Source: Paraburkholderia sp. ZP32-5 (lineage in GTDB: Bacteria > Pseudomonadota > Gammaproteobacteria > Burkholderiales > Burkholderiaceae). From it: a DNA stretch of 64,000 bases. This document shows, one piece after another, positions 26,954 through 34,981 of the stretch. The position numbers and the translations under genes are program-made. Below the pieces are notes generated by a model. That model was given only the letters and a program-made list of their open reading frames with translations. It was not told the origin of the DNA and ran no database searches. Position 1 is the stretch's first letter, and every line of letters starts with the position of its first letter. The stretch is from assembly GCF_021390495.1 (NCBI RefSeq), contig NZ_JAJEJP010000003.1:186001-250000 (forward strand). The letters run 5' to 3'.

Positions 26954-27331
26954 TTACTGGTTGTTCTTCAGGCCGGGCACGACCATCTGAAACCAGAGGG
27001 TCTCGATCACCGGATGCTGGATCATCGTGGGATTGGCGGCGTAATACCGGTCGAGACCGGTGCGCACGCCGTCGAGCGTCTGGCCCTGCATACCTTTGCC
27101 GAAGCGTTGCGCGATGTCATTGTTGTTCGCCATATTGCCGGCATACGCGCGCTCGATATCGAGCAGATTGGAGATACCGACGAGGTACGCCTTCTTCGCT
27201 TCATCCGACGACTGCACCCACTGTTGGCCGGTGACGATTGGAATGCTTTCCGCGCGCGCGACATTGCTCATCATTGCGAGCGACAGGAAAGTCGCGGATA
27301 TCAGCGTTCGCCATTGTGGTTTGATTGCCAT
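26954..27331 (-). CDS. Secreted protein of unknown function paired with the glycine-zipper lipoprotein
   Basis: The 125-residue product has a signal peptide (MAIKPQWRTLISATFLSLAM, cleavage near ARA-ESIP). The mature part, IPIVTGQQWVQSSDEAKKAY then LVGISNLLDIERAYAG, looks helical and soluble. I do not recognise a named family. The ATG at 27331 is preceded by CTGGAG and is preferred to the frame from 27448. It is the first gene of a two-gene unit, so a shared envelope role is likely. Confidence 0.78.
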   Translation of the reverse strand: MAIKPQWRTLISATFLSLAMMSNVARAESIPIVTGQQWVQSSDEAKKAYLVGISNLLDIERAYAGNMANNNDIAQRFGKGMQGQTLDGVRTGLDRYYAANPTMIQHPVIETLWFQMVVPGLKNNQ

Positions 27332-28273
27332 CACATACTCCAGGGAAGTTATGTTCTCCAGCGGCTTGCCGCAGAGCCGCAACCGGCAGCCTTGATCGGG
27401 ATCTTTTGAAGATGATGTGTGTCTCGTCGAATCTCCTTTCAGGTTCACCGGTCGGTATGATTCGTCAATTCGAGTTCTAACAGGTACTGGACATCTGAAT
27501 GACGGAAAAACTCACGACAGATTGGAGTGGTTGACAAACGTGACATTTCGGCTTGACGAGGTGTGCCGTGCCGGCTTCGCTGCATCGGACACCGTATAGA
27601 GTCTACAGCGTTTTGAGTAATTTCCAAGCTCATTTCAGTGCAATGCAGCGAGCCGTGACATTGTGTCTAAGTATGATTCGCATATACACGGAATGCAGCG
27701 CAATGCGAATAAACACCACATTCTTTTGGGTGGATTCCCAAGCATCGAGAACATTGCACGTGCGTCGTGTCATTTCTATTGAAGTCCGTGAAATTCGCAC
27801 TAATTCACAGCAGTTGACATTTGAACTATTCGACTGCTGTCCATTTCTTTTTCTAATGCCGATAGTACATAACGATTCTGGAACAGGTACGACTTCATAT
27901 CTGCTATCCAATATAACTACCGATGGGACCCACTGCTTTGCGCGAACTGGATTGGCAGCGCGAAGTGATTAGGCAGCCTGGAGTGTGACGAGCGCGCGCG
28001 TGTTGAATCTTGCTGCGCAAACCGTCCGTTCTTGCGATGGCCGATTACGCCTGGCAGCAACTCGCGTGGCTGCGTAGCAGCGTCGGGCAAGCTTGAAATC
28101 GCAGACGGTTAGTTGCGCGATGACGAACGATCCACCACGGGGTGTCGCACGCGAAAGACATCGACATCCATTAACAGCCTGTAGCTTGTTTTTCGCAAAT
28201 ACAGAGTATAGACTGTATCTAGCATTTACAGGCTTTGGCCTGTAGCCGCGTTGCGCCGAACCGGAGATCGACC
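27332..28273. other. AT-rich gene-free stretch before hipBA
   Basis: About 940 bp without a convincing gene. The part from about 27600 to 27930 is visibly richer in A and T than the neighbouring genes. The open frames there (27553-27972 plus, 27630-27911 minus) have no domain pattern and no good ribosome site. The end nearest 28200 holds the hipBA operators. Confidence 0.5.
28199..28244. promoter_or_regulatory. Two palindromes in the hipBA promoter
   Basis: ATACAG (28199-28204) with CTGTAT (28213-28218), and TACAGGC (28227-28233) with GCCTGTA (28238-28244), are two adjacent inverted repeats sharing a CTGTA half-site. They end 29 bp before the GTG of the HTH gene. Multiple palindromes upstream of hipB are the usual sites for HipB autorepression. 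Confidence 0.65.
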
Positions 28274-28798
28274 GTGGACTACCCCATCAAAACGCTGAAC
28301 CAGCTGAGGCCGATCCTGCAGGGCTTCAGAAAAGCCGCGGGGCTCACGCAAGCCGCGATGGCCGCGCATCTGGGCGTGACCCAGCAGACCTATGCGCAAC
28401 TCGAGGCCAATCCGGCCACGGTCAGCGTCGAGCGGCTGTTCAAGGTTCTGCAGATATTGCAGGTCGATATGAAACTTGCACAGGGCGACGCGGCAACAGG
28501 CGGTGTCATCGAGGAAACGGCGCCGCCAGCAGCGGAACGTCCGCCCGCGCGCCGACCCGCCAGAAAAGTGCCGGCAGCCGCAGCCAGCAGCGGCACGGCG
28601 CGCGCAAATCCCACCGCCCGCAACCCGCAAAGCTCGCCAGGAAAAACCGCACACACCACGCATGCGGTAAAGCAACTTGCCGGAACAGCCACACCCGAGG
28701 TCCGAGGCAAGAACGGCAAAAATGCGCCTAGGCCAGCACGCACTACCACGAAAACCGCCGCTCCCAAGGTCACCGGCAAAAAGCGGGAGGACTGGTAA
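28274..28798 (+). CDS. hipB: HipB-like XRE-family antitoxin with a long basic tail
   Basis: The 174-residue product has an XRE helix-turn-helix at about 7-68 (LRPILQGFRKAAGLTQAAMA, then AHLGVTQQTYAQLEANP). After residue 75 comes a long low-complexity tail rich in Ala, Pro, Lys, Arg and Thr. E. coli HipB is 88 residues, so the tail doubles the length. The GTG at 28274 has a GGAG ribosome site. The gene ends 2 bp before hipA, as expected for a coupled pair. Confidence 0.85.
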   Translation: MDYPIKTLNQLRPILQGFRKAAGLTQAAMAAHLGVTQQTYAQLEANPATVSVERLFKVLQILQVDMKLAQGDAATGGVIEETAPPAAERPPARRPARKVPAAAASSGTARANPTARNPQSSPGKTAHTTHAVKQLAGTATPEVRGKNGKNAPRPARTTTKTAAPKVTGKKREDW

Positions 28799-28800
28799 GC

Positions 28801-30126
28801 ATGGCGCGCGGCACACCAAATCGCCTGAATCTGTGGATGAACGGTCTGCCCGTCGGTCATTGGGAAACGACGCGCGGCGGCGAACGGCTCACCTATCTGG
28901 ACGAATGGATCGGCGATCCGCAAGGGCGTCCGCTGTCGCTATCGCTGCCCTTTACGCCGGGCAATCAGCCGTATCGCGGCCAGATCGTCGCCGACTATTT
29001 CGACAATCTGCTGCCCGATAGCGAACCGATCCGGCGCCGCATCGCCGCGCGCTACCGAACCGGCAGCACCGCGCCCTTCGCGTTGCTCGCCGCGCTCGGC
29101 CGCGACTGCGTCGGCGCATTGCAGATGCTGCCGCCCGACGAAGAACCCGTCGACCTCACCGGCATCCACGGGCGCGAACTCAGCGAAGCGGAGATTGCCG
29201 CGTTGCTGCGCGGCGCGACATCGGCGGCGCCCCTCGGTCAGCACGACCCGTTGGAAGACCTGCGGCTGTCGATCGCCGGTGCGCAGGAGAAAACCGCGCT
29301 GCTGCGCGACCGCAACCGCTGGCTGCTACCCGAAGGCAGCACGCCGACCACGCATATCTTCAAGCTGCCACTCGGGCTTGTCGGCAACATGCGTGCCGAT
29401 ATGCGCACGTCGGTGGAAAACGAATGGCTGTGCTCGCAGATCGTCGCGGCTTATGGGCTGTCCGTCGCGCGTTGCGAAATCGCGCGCTTCGACGATCAGA
29501 AGGCGTTGATCGTCGAACGCTTCGATCGCCGGCGCTCCAGCGACGCGACATGGATCGTGCGGCTGCCGCAGGAAGATATGTGTCAGGCGACCGGCATGTC
29601 GGCGCTGCATAAATACGAGTCCGACGGCGGCCCGGGCATCGACGCGATCATGCAGATACTCGCCGGGTCCGCGCGCGCGGCCCCGGACCGGCGCAACTTC
29701 TTCGTGACGCAGATGATTTTCTGGCTACTCGCCGCGACCGATGGCCATGCGAAGAACTTCAGCATCGCGCACTTGCCAGGCAACCAGTACGAAGCCACGC
29801 CGCTTTACGACGTGCTGTCCGCGCATCCGATCATCGGTTCCGGCGCGGGCCGGCTGGCGGCACAAAAGGTCAAACTCGCGATGGCGGTGCGCGCCAAAAA
29901 CGTCCACTATCTGCTCGATCAGATCCAGCGGCGACATTGGATCGCGCAAGGACAACGTGTCGGACTGCCGCCCGCCGACGTCGACGCGATGATCGACGAC
30001 TTGACCGGGCGCACGGATGCGGTGATCGACGCAGTATCGTCGCAACTGCCCGACGACTTCCCGATGGACGTCGCCGACGCGGTGTTCAACGGCATGCGCC
30101 GGCTGAACCGAAAGCTGGCGCGGTAG
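28801..30126 (+). CDS. hipA: HipA-family serine/threonine kinase toxin
   Basis: The 441-residue product has the N-terminal HipA domain (LNLWMNGLPVGHWE to about 110), the ATP-loop segment SIAGAQEKTALL (157-168) whose Ser157 corresponds to the autophosphorylation serine of E. coli HipA, and the catalytic ATDGHAKNFS with Asp314. E. coli HipA phosphorylates glutamyl-tRNA synthetase and causes persistence. All key residues are present, so it should be active. It is coupled to hipB and ends 19 bp from the convergent GntR gene. Confidence 0.93.
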   Translation: MARGTPNRLNLWMNGLPVGHWETTRGGERLTYLDEWIGDPQGRPLSLSLPFTPGNQPYRGQIVADYFDNLLPDSEPIRRRIAARYRTGSTAPFALLAALGRDCVGALQMLPPDEEPVDLTGIHGRELSEAEIAALLRGATSAAPLGQHDPLEDLRLSIAGAQEKTALLRDRNRWLLPEGSTPTTHIFKLPLGLVGNMRADMRTSVENEWLCSQIVAAYGLSVARCEIARFDDQKALIVERFDRRRSSDATWIVRLPQEDMCQATGMSALHKYESDGGPGIDAIMQILAGSARAAPDRRNFFVTQMIFWLLAATDGHAKNFSIAHLPGNQYEATPLYDVLSAHPIIGSGAGRLAAQKVKLAMAVRAKNVHYLLDQIQRRHWIAQGQRVGLPPADVDAMIDDLTGRTDAVIDAVSSQLPDDFPMDVADAVFNGMRRLNRKLAR

Positions 30127-30145
30127 CGATCACGATAGCGATCGC

Positions 30146-30880
30146 TCAAACACTACTAACGTGGCGCGCCACCAACTCGTCCGCCTTGGCCGACGCGCGC
30201 CACTGCACACTCAGCAGATGCTCGCGCATGCAGCGCGCCGCCGCTTCGGCATCGCGCGCTTTCAACGCGTTGACGACGGCCTGATGCTGCTGCGCGAAAA
30301 ACTGCCGCGTATCCTGCGCGACGGTTTTCTCGCGAACCTCCGGTTTCACCCGCATGCCGTTGATGACCTCCATCAGCGCGATCAGCGCCGGATTACGCGT
30401 GGCCTGCCCGATCAGCAGGTGAAACCGGTGGTCCCACTGCTGCCATTCGTCATCGTTCTTCGCGGCGGCATTCTTGCGCGCGCACTTCTCCAGTTCCTGC
30501 AGATCGTCGCCACTCGCCTTCGTCGCCGCGAGCGCCGCCAGCGCCGGCTCGAATAGCAGCCGCATCTCGGCGATATCCGCCGGGCTGGTGCCCGCGCGCA
30601 AACCCCGCAGCGACGGCGCGAACTTCAGCGGCCGCGCACCCAGATAGGTGCCCCGACCGACGCCGCGCCATACGCGGCCCGACGCCTCCAGCGACGCCAG
30701 CGCCGCGCGCAACTCGCGGCGGCTCACGCCCAGTTCTTCGGCGAGCGTTCGCTCGGGCGGCAGCGCATCGCCATCTTTCAGTTGATGCCGTCCGACGTAG
30801 TCGAGCAGCGCATCCAATACCGCTTTTGCCATCTGTTTCACCGAACCAATGCGTATTGGTCTCAACGATATCAGACTCAT
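30146..30880 (-). CDS. GntR/FadR-family regulator of the ggt operon
   Basis: The product (244 residues from 30880) has a GntR winged helix (AVLDALLDYVGRHQLKDGDA, then LPPERTLAEELGVSRRELRA) and an FCD effector domain (about 95-230) with ADIAEMRLLFEPALAALAA and WDHRFHLLIGQATRNPAL. FCD domains bind carboxylated ligands, often with a metal. Possible starts are 30901, 30880 and 30832. The palindrome at 30845-30860 lies inside the longer versions but just upstream of the shortest, so 30832 is a real alternative. It is divergent from ggt. Confidence 0.87.
   Translation of the reverse strand: MSLISLRPIRIGSVKQMAKAVLDALLDYVGRHQLKDGDALPPERTLAEELGVSRRELRAALASLEASGRVWRGVGRGTYLGARPLKFAPSLRGLRAGTSPADIAEMRLLFEPALAALAATKASGDDLQELEKCARKNAAAKNDDEWQQWDHRFHLLIGQATRNPALIALMEVINGMRVKPEVREKTVAQDTRQFFAQQHQAVVNALKARDAEAAARCMREHLLSVQWRASAKADELVARHVSSV
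30845..30860. promoter_or_regulatory. Palindromic operator at the GntR gene start
   Basis: ACCAATGCGTATTGGT has perfect 6-bp arms. A related site, ACCATTTCATATTGGT, lies at 31002-31017 just before ggt. Such paired sites fit control of both divergent transcripts by the GntR protein. Confidence 0.6.
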
Positions 30881-31001
30881 CGCCAATGAACCAAGCACCA
30901 CCGCGAGTTTTTTTCTTCGGCTATACTGGGTTGCATGTTTCGGGTTAACACTGGGTGCAACCCGCTCTTGTAAGCCTTACGCTTTCGTTTTCACCGCGCG
31001 A

Positions 31002-31017
31002 ACCATTTCATATTGGT
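31002..31017. promoter_or_regulatory. Operator upstream of ggt
   Basis: ACCATTTCATATTGGT differs from the palindrome at 30845-30860 at three positions. It ends 35 bp before the ggt ATG. Confidence 0.55.
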
Positions 31018-31051
31018 TCGGCTATTCGCCCGCTGTCGCAAGGAGTCGTAC

Positions 31052-32836
31052 ATGTCGTTTACAACCCGCCCGGAACTGATCGGCACATTCGGCATGGTCG
31101 CCTCCACGCACTGGCTAGCCAGCGCGTCGGCCATGGCCGTCCTCGAAAAAGGCGGTAATGCTTTCGATGCCGCCGCTGCCGCCGGTTTCGTGCTGCAAAT
31201 CGTCGAGCCGCATCTGAATGGCCCCGGCGGCGAGTTGCCGGTGGTGTTCTACAGCGCGCGCGAAGACCGGGTGCGGGTACTATGCGGCCAGGGCGTGACG
31301 CCCGCCACGATGACCATCGAACGGATGCGCAAGCTCGGGCTCGACGTCGTGCCGGGCACCGGCCTGCTGCCCGCGGTCGTACCGGGCGCGTTCGGCGGCT
31401 GGATGACGATGCTGCGCGACTACGGTCAGTTGCAGCTCGAAGACGTACTCAGCTACGCGATCGGCTACGCGGAAAACGGCTATCCGGTGCTGCCGCGCAT
31501 GGCCTCGTCGATCCTCGCGATCCAGGACTTTTTCCGCACCGAATGGACGAGCTCCGCCGAACAATGGCTGCGCAACGGCGAAGCGCCGAAGCCGAACCAC
31601 CTGTTCGCCAATCCGGCGATCGCCGAAACCTACAAGCGCATCCTGCGCGAAGCGAATACCCGCAGCGACCGCGCCGAACAATGCGAGCGCGCGCGCGACG
31701 TGTTTTATCGCGGCTTCGTCGCCGATGCGATCGATCAATACTTCCGCTCCACCGCGGTGCTCGATACGTCCGGCCAGCGCAACCACGGCCTGCTCGACGC
31801 CGGCGATCTGGCGCGCTGGGAGCCGACCTACGAAGACCCGGTGTCGTACGACTACGCGGGCCTGCGCGTGCACAAGACCGGGCCGTGGGGCCAGGGACCG
31901 ATGTTCCTGCAACAGCTCGCGCTGCTGAAGGGTTTCGACCTGTCCGCGATGGATCCGCTCGGACCCGATTTCGTCCACACGGTCATCGAATGCTCGAAGC
32001 TCGCGTTTGCCGATCGCGAAGTGTTCTACGGCGACCCGGCGTTTTCGCACGTGCCGATGGACGTGCTGCTCAGCGACGCGTACAACGACGACCGCCGCAA
32101 GCTGATCGATCCGCATCACGCGTCGTTCGAATTCCGTCCGGGTCTGCTCGGCGACAGCGCTCAGCGCGCCGCGCGCATCATCGCGAATGCCGGCCGCGAA
32201 CAGGCGGGTGGCTTCGGCCAGGGCGAACCGACGTTCGCGCCGCTGCCCGAATTGCGCGGCGACACCGTGCATCTCGACGTCGTCGACCGCTGGGGCAACA
32301 TGGTGTCGGCCACGCCGTCCGGCGGCTGGCTGCAGGCATCGCCGGCGGTGCCCGGTCTCGGCTTCAACGTCACCACGCGCGCGCAGATGTTCTGGATGGA
32401 AGAAGGTCTGCCGTCGTCGCTCGGCCCGGGGCGCCGTCCGCGCACCACGCTGTCGCCCACGCTCGTCACGCGCGACGGCAAGCCATACGCCGCCTTCGGC
32501 ACGCCGGGCGGCGACCAGCAGGATCAATGGTCGCTGCAGCTGTTCCTCAAGCACATCCATGGCGGCATGAACTTCCAGGCCGCCGCCGATGCCCCGTCGT
32601 TCCAGACCGCGCACTTCCCCGGCTCGTTCTATCCGCGCGCGATGCAGCTCGGCAAGATGTCCGCCGAAGCACGCTTCCCGGACAGCACGCTCGCCGAATT
32701 GCGCGCGCGCGGCCACGATCTGACCGTCGCCGAACCGTGGGCACTGGGCCGCGTGTGTGCGGTCGGCATCCGCAACGGCCTGATGCGCGGCGCGGCCACG
32801 CCGCGTCAGATGCAGGCCTACGCGATCGGGCGATAA
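31052..32836 (+). CDS. Cytoplasmic gamma-glutamyltransferase-family hydrolase
   Basis: The 594-residue product has the N-terminal nucleophile family features: MVASTHWLASASAMAVLEKG, GGNAFDAAAAAGFVLQIVEP, GPGGE, and the processing site with Thr405 in LRGDTVHLDVVDRWGNMVSA, where autocleavage would give large and small subunits. No signal peptide is present, unlike periplasmic GGT. Family members include YwrD-like GGTs and oxamate amidohydrolases, so an amide other than glutathione may be the substrate. The ATG at 31052 has an AAGGAG ribosome site. It opens an operon with two MFS transporters and a GAF protein. Confidence 0.9.
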   Translation: MSFTTRPELIGTFGMVASTHWLASASAMAVLEKGGNAFDAAAAAGFVLQIVEPHLNGPGGELPVVFYSAREDRVRVLCGQGVTPATMTIERMRKLGLDVVPGTGLLPAVVPGAFGGWMTMLRDYGQLQLEDVLSYAIGYAENGYPVLPRMASSILAIQDFFRTEWTSSAEQWLRNGEAPKPNHLFANPAIAETYKRILREANTRSDRAEQCERARDVFYRGFVADAIDQYFRSTAVLDTSGQRNHGLLDAGDLARWEPTYEDPVSYDYAGLRVHKTGPWGQGPMFLQQLALLKGFDLSAMDPLGPDFVHTVIECSKLAFADREVFYGDPAFSHVPMDVLLSDAYNDDRRKLIDPHHASFEFRPGLLGDSAQRAARIIANAGREQAGGFGQGEPTFAPLPELRGDTVHLDVVDRWGNMVSATPSGGWLQASPAVPGLGFNVTTRAQMFWMEEGLPSSLGPGRRPRTTLSPTLVTRDGKPYAAFGTPGGDQQDQWSLQLFLKHIHGGMNFQAAADAPSFQTAHFPGSFYPRAMQLGKMSAEARFPDSTLAELRARGHDLTVAEPWALGRVCAVGIRNGLMRGAATPRQMQAYAIGR

Positions 32837-32950
32837 GCCCGGCCTGGGACGTCATTTACCAGTAAGTCACCAGATCAGCCGCCGCTGGCGGCGCAAACAC
32901 AATACGAAGCGCGCCTCGATCGGCGCGCCATTTTTCAGGGAGAAGTTGCC

Positions 32951-34390
32951 GTGTCCGCCGTTGCCGCCCGTCTAGAAAGACTGCCAATATCAAGCTTCCA
33001 TCGCAGACTGCTGCTGATCGGCGGGTTGGGATATATGTTCGACGGACTCGATTCGTCGTCGCTTGCATTCCTGCTGCCGGTCGTCAGCAAGCTGTGGCAG
33101 TTGACGAGCGCCGAAACCGGCCTCGTCGCGAGTAGTACCTATATCGGCTACTTCTTCGGCGCGTTCCTGTCCGGCGTACTCGCCGACGTGATCGGCCGCC
33201 GCCGCATCATGATGAGTGCGCTCGCGATCTATTGCGTCGCGTCGCTCGCGAGCGCCACCGCTCAGGACTGGCATACGTTCTTTGCGCTGCGCGTGGTGGC
33301 CGGTTTCGGTTCCGGCGCGGAGACCGTGGTGATCGCGCCGTTCCTCGCCGAATTCGTGCCGCGCCGCTATCGCGGCATGTTCTGCGGCGCGCTGGTCGGC
33401 TTCATGTCGTTCGGCTATCTGAGCTCGTCGATTCTCGGCTTCGCGGTGGTTCGCAACTATGTCGACGGCTGGCGTTATCTCGCGGTCATCACGTCGCTGC
33501 CGGTCGTAATGCTGCTGTGGTGGCGCAGAACGCTGCCGGAATCGCCGCGCTGGCTCGAAAGCCAGGGGCGTGAGGCCGAAGCGGACAGCATCGTCAGCAA
33601 GATCGAAGCGTGGTTCGCCGCGAAAGGCATTGCGCTTGCACCGGTGAGCGCGGTAAATCCGACGGGCGCCACCGCCGCACCCACCCCGGCATCGGCACCG
33701 GCGAAGGCCGGCGGCAGCGCGTGGCGCAACGTGGTGGCGCTGTGGTCGCCGCGGCTTGCGCGTACCACCGCGGTCAGCTGGCTGATGTGGTTCTCGGTCG
33801 CTTTCGCGTATTACTCGTTCTTCTCGTGGATCCCGAGTCTGCTCGTCAAGGAAGGCCTGACGATCACGAAAAGCTTCGGTTATTCGATTGCGATTTACGG
33901 CGCGCAGATTCCCGGCTATTTCTCGGCGGCATGGCTCAACGAAAAGATCGGCCGCAAGGCGGTGGTCGCTTCGTACATGACGCTCGGCGGCATCGCGGCC
34001 ATCACGCTGGCGTTTTCGCACACCGGCCTTCAGATCATGGCCGCGGGCATCGCGTTGTCGTTCTTCATGAACGGCGCGTTCGCGGGTGTCTATGCGTACA
34101 CGCCGGAAGTGTTCCCGACCGCCGTTCGTACCACCGGCACCGGTTCGTCGTCGTCGTTCGGCCGCATCGGCTCGGTCAGCGCGCCGATTCTGGTCGGCCT
34201 CGTTTATCCGATGCTCGGCTTCCTCGGCGTGTTCGGGATGACCACGGCGGTGCTGCTGATCGGCGCCTGCGTGGTGTTCTTCCTCGGCATCGAAACGCGC
34301 AACCGTTCGCTCGAAGATATCGAAACGAGCGAACTCGCGCCGGCCCACAACGTTGCGGGCCGCCTCGATTCCACCCAGATGCATGGCTGA
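32951..34390 (+). CDS. MFS transporter (metabolite:H+ symporter type)
   Basis: The 479-residue product has about 12 membrane segments. TM1 GYMFDGLDSSSLAFLLPVVS carries the Asp of the aromatic-acid/metabolite symporter groups, loop 2-3 is DVIGRRRIMM, and LPESPRWLESQGREAEAD follows TM6. The central loop contains an Ala/Pro-rich stretch. It starts at GTG 32951 with AGGGAGAA as ribosome site, 114 bp after ggt. It probably imports the substrate or exports a product of the ggt-family enzyme. Confidence 0.9.
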   Translation: MSAVAARLERLPISSFHRRLLLIGGLGYMFDGLDSSSLAFLLPVVSKLWQLTSAETGLVASSTYIGYFFGAFLSGVLADVIGRRRIMMSALAIYCVASLASATAQDWHTFFALRVVAGFGSGAETVVIAPFLAEFVPRRYRGMFCGALVGFMSFGYLSSSILGFAVVRNYVDGWRYLAVITSLPVVMLLWWRRTLPESPRWLESQGREAEADSIVSKIEAWFAAKGIALAPVSAVNPTGATAAPTPASAPAKAGGSAWRNVVALWSPRLARTTAVSWLMWFSVAFAYYSFFSWIPSLLVKEGLTITKSFGYSIAIYGAQIPGYFSAAWLNEKIGRKAVVASYMTLGGIAAITLAFSHTGLQIMAAGIALSFFMNGAFAGVYAYTPEVFPTAVRTTGTGSSSSFGRIGSVSAPILVGLVYPMLGFLGVFGMTTAVLLIGACVVFFLGIETRNRSLEDIETSELAPAHNVAGRLDSTQMHG

Positions 34391-34417
34391 TAGCACCCGC
34401 GCTTTTCCACACACTTT

Positions 34418-34981
34418 ATGCAAACGATGCAAAGCAATCTGAGCGAGCCCGCGATGCCCGACACGCAAGCGCTAACCATTGCAGACCTCGAACGTCTCGC
34501 GATGGCGATCCGGCTGAAAGACCAGCCGCACGAAATTTTCCGCGCGGTTCACGCGGTAGCGGCGCAAACGATCGGCTTCAGCCTGCTCACGATCATGTCT
34601 TACGACGCGGAGCGCCATGAAGTGGAGCGCGTCTATACGAACATGCCGGAGGTTTATCCGCTCGGCGGCCGCAAGAAAAAGCAGGGCACCGCGTGGGCGA
34701 AACAGATTCTGCAGGACCTCAAGCCGTTTCGCGCCGCCACCTCGCAAGGCATTCGCGACGCGTTCGACGATCACGCGGTGATGACCGGCATGGGCCTCGG
34801 CTCGATACTGAACATTCCGATCGCCTACGACGGCGTGTGCGTCGGCACGATGAACCTGACCCACAAGGAAGGCTGGTACACGAGCGACCATGAAACCATG
34901 GGCCTTTTGATCGGCGCCTTCCTGGCCCCCGCTCTTCTGAAGCAGAATATGAAATTCTCTGCCGACGCCGCTCATTCATGA
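34418..34981 (+). CDS. GAF-domain protein
   Basis: The 187-residue product is essentially one GAF domain (about 30-175): TIGFSLLTIMSYDAERHEVE, then GTAWAKQILQDLKPF, GLGSILNIPIAYDGVCVGTM, and SDHETMGLLIGAFLAPAL. No kinase, cyclase or DNA-binding domain is attached, so it is probably a ligand-binding sensor, carrier or small enzyme. An ATG at codon 13 is an alternative start. Its stop overlaps the next MFS start by ATGA, showing tight coupling. Confidence 0.85.
   Translation: MQTMQSNLSEPAMPDTQALTIADLERLAMAIRLKDQPHEIFRAVHAVAAQTIGFSLLTIMSYDAERHEVERVYTNMPEVYPLGGRKKKQGTAWAKQILQDLKPFRAATSQGIRDAFDDHAVMTGMGLGSILNIPIAYDGVCVGTMNLTHKEGWYTSDHETMGLLIGAFLAPALLKQNMKFSADAAHS

Noticed and set aside
27553..27972. 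A 139-codon plus-strand frame and a 93-codon minus-strand frame in the AT-rich stretch
   Set aside because: No ribosome site, no recognisable domain, and neither frame shows the codon bias of the neighbouring genes.
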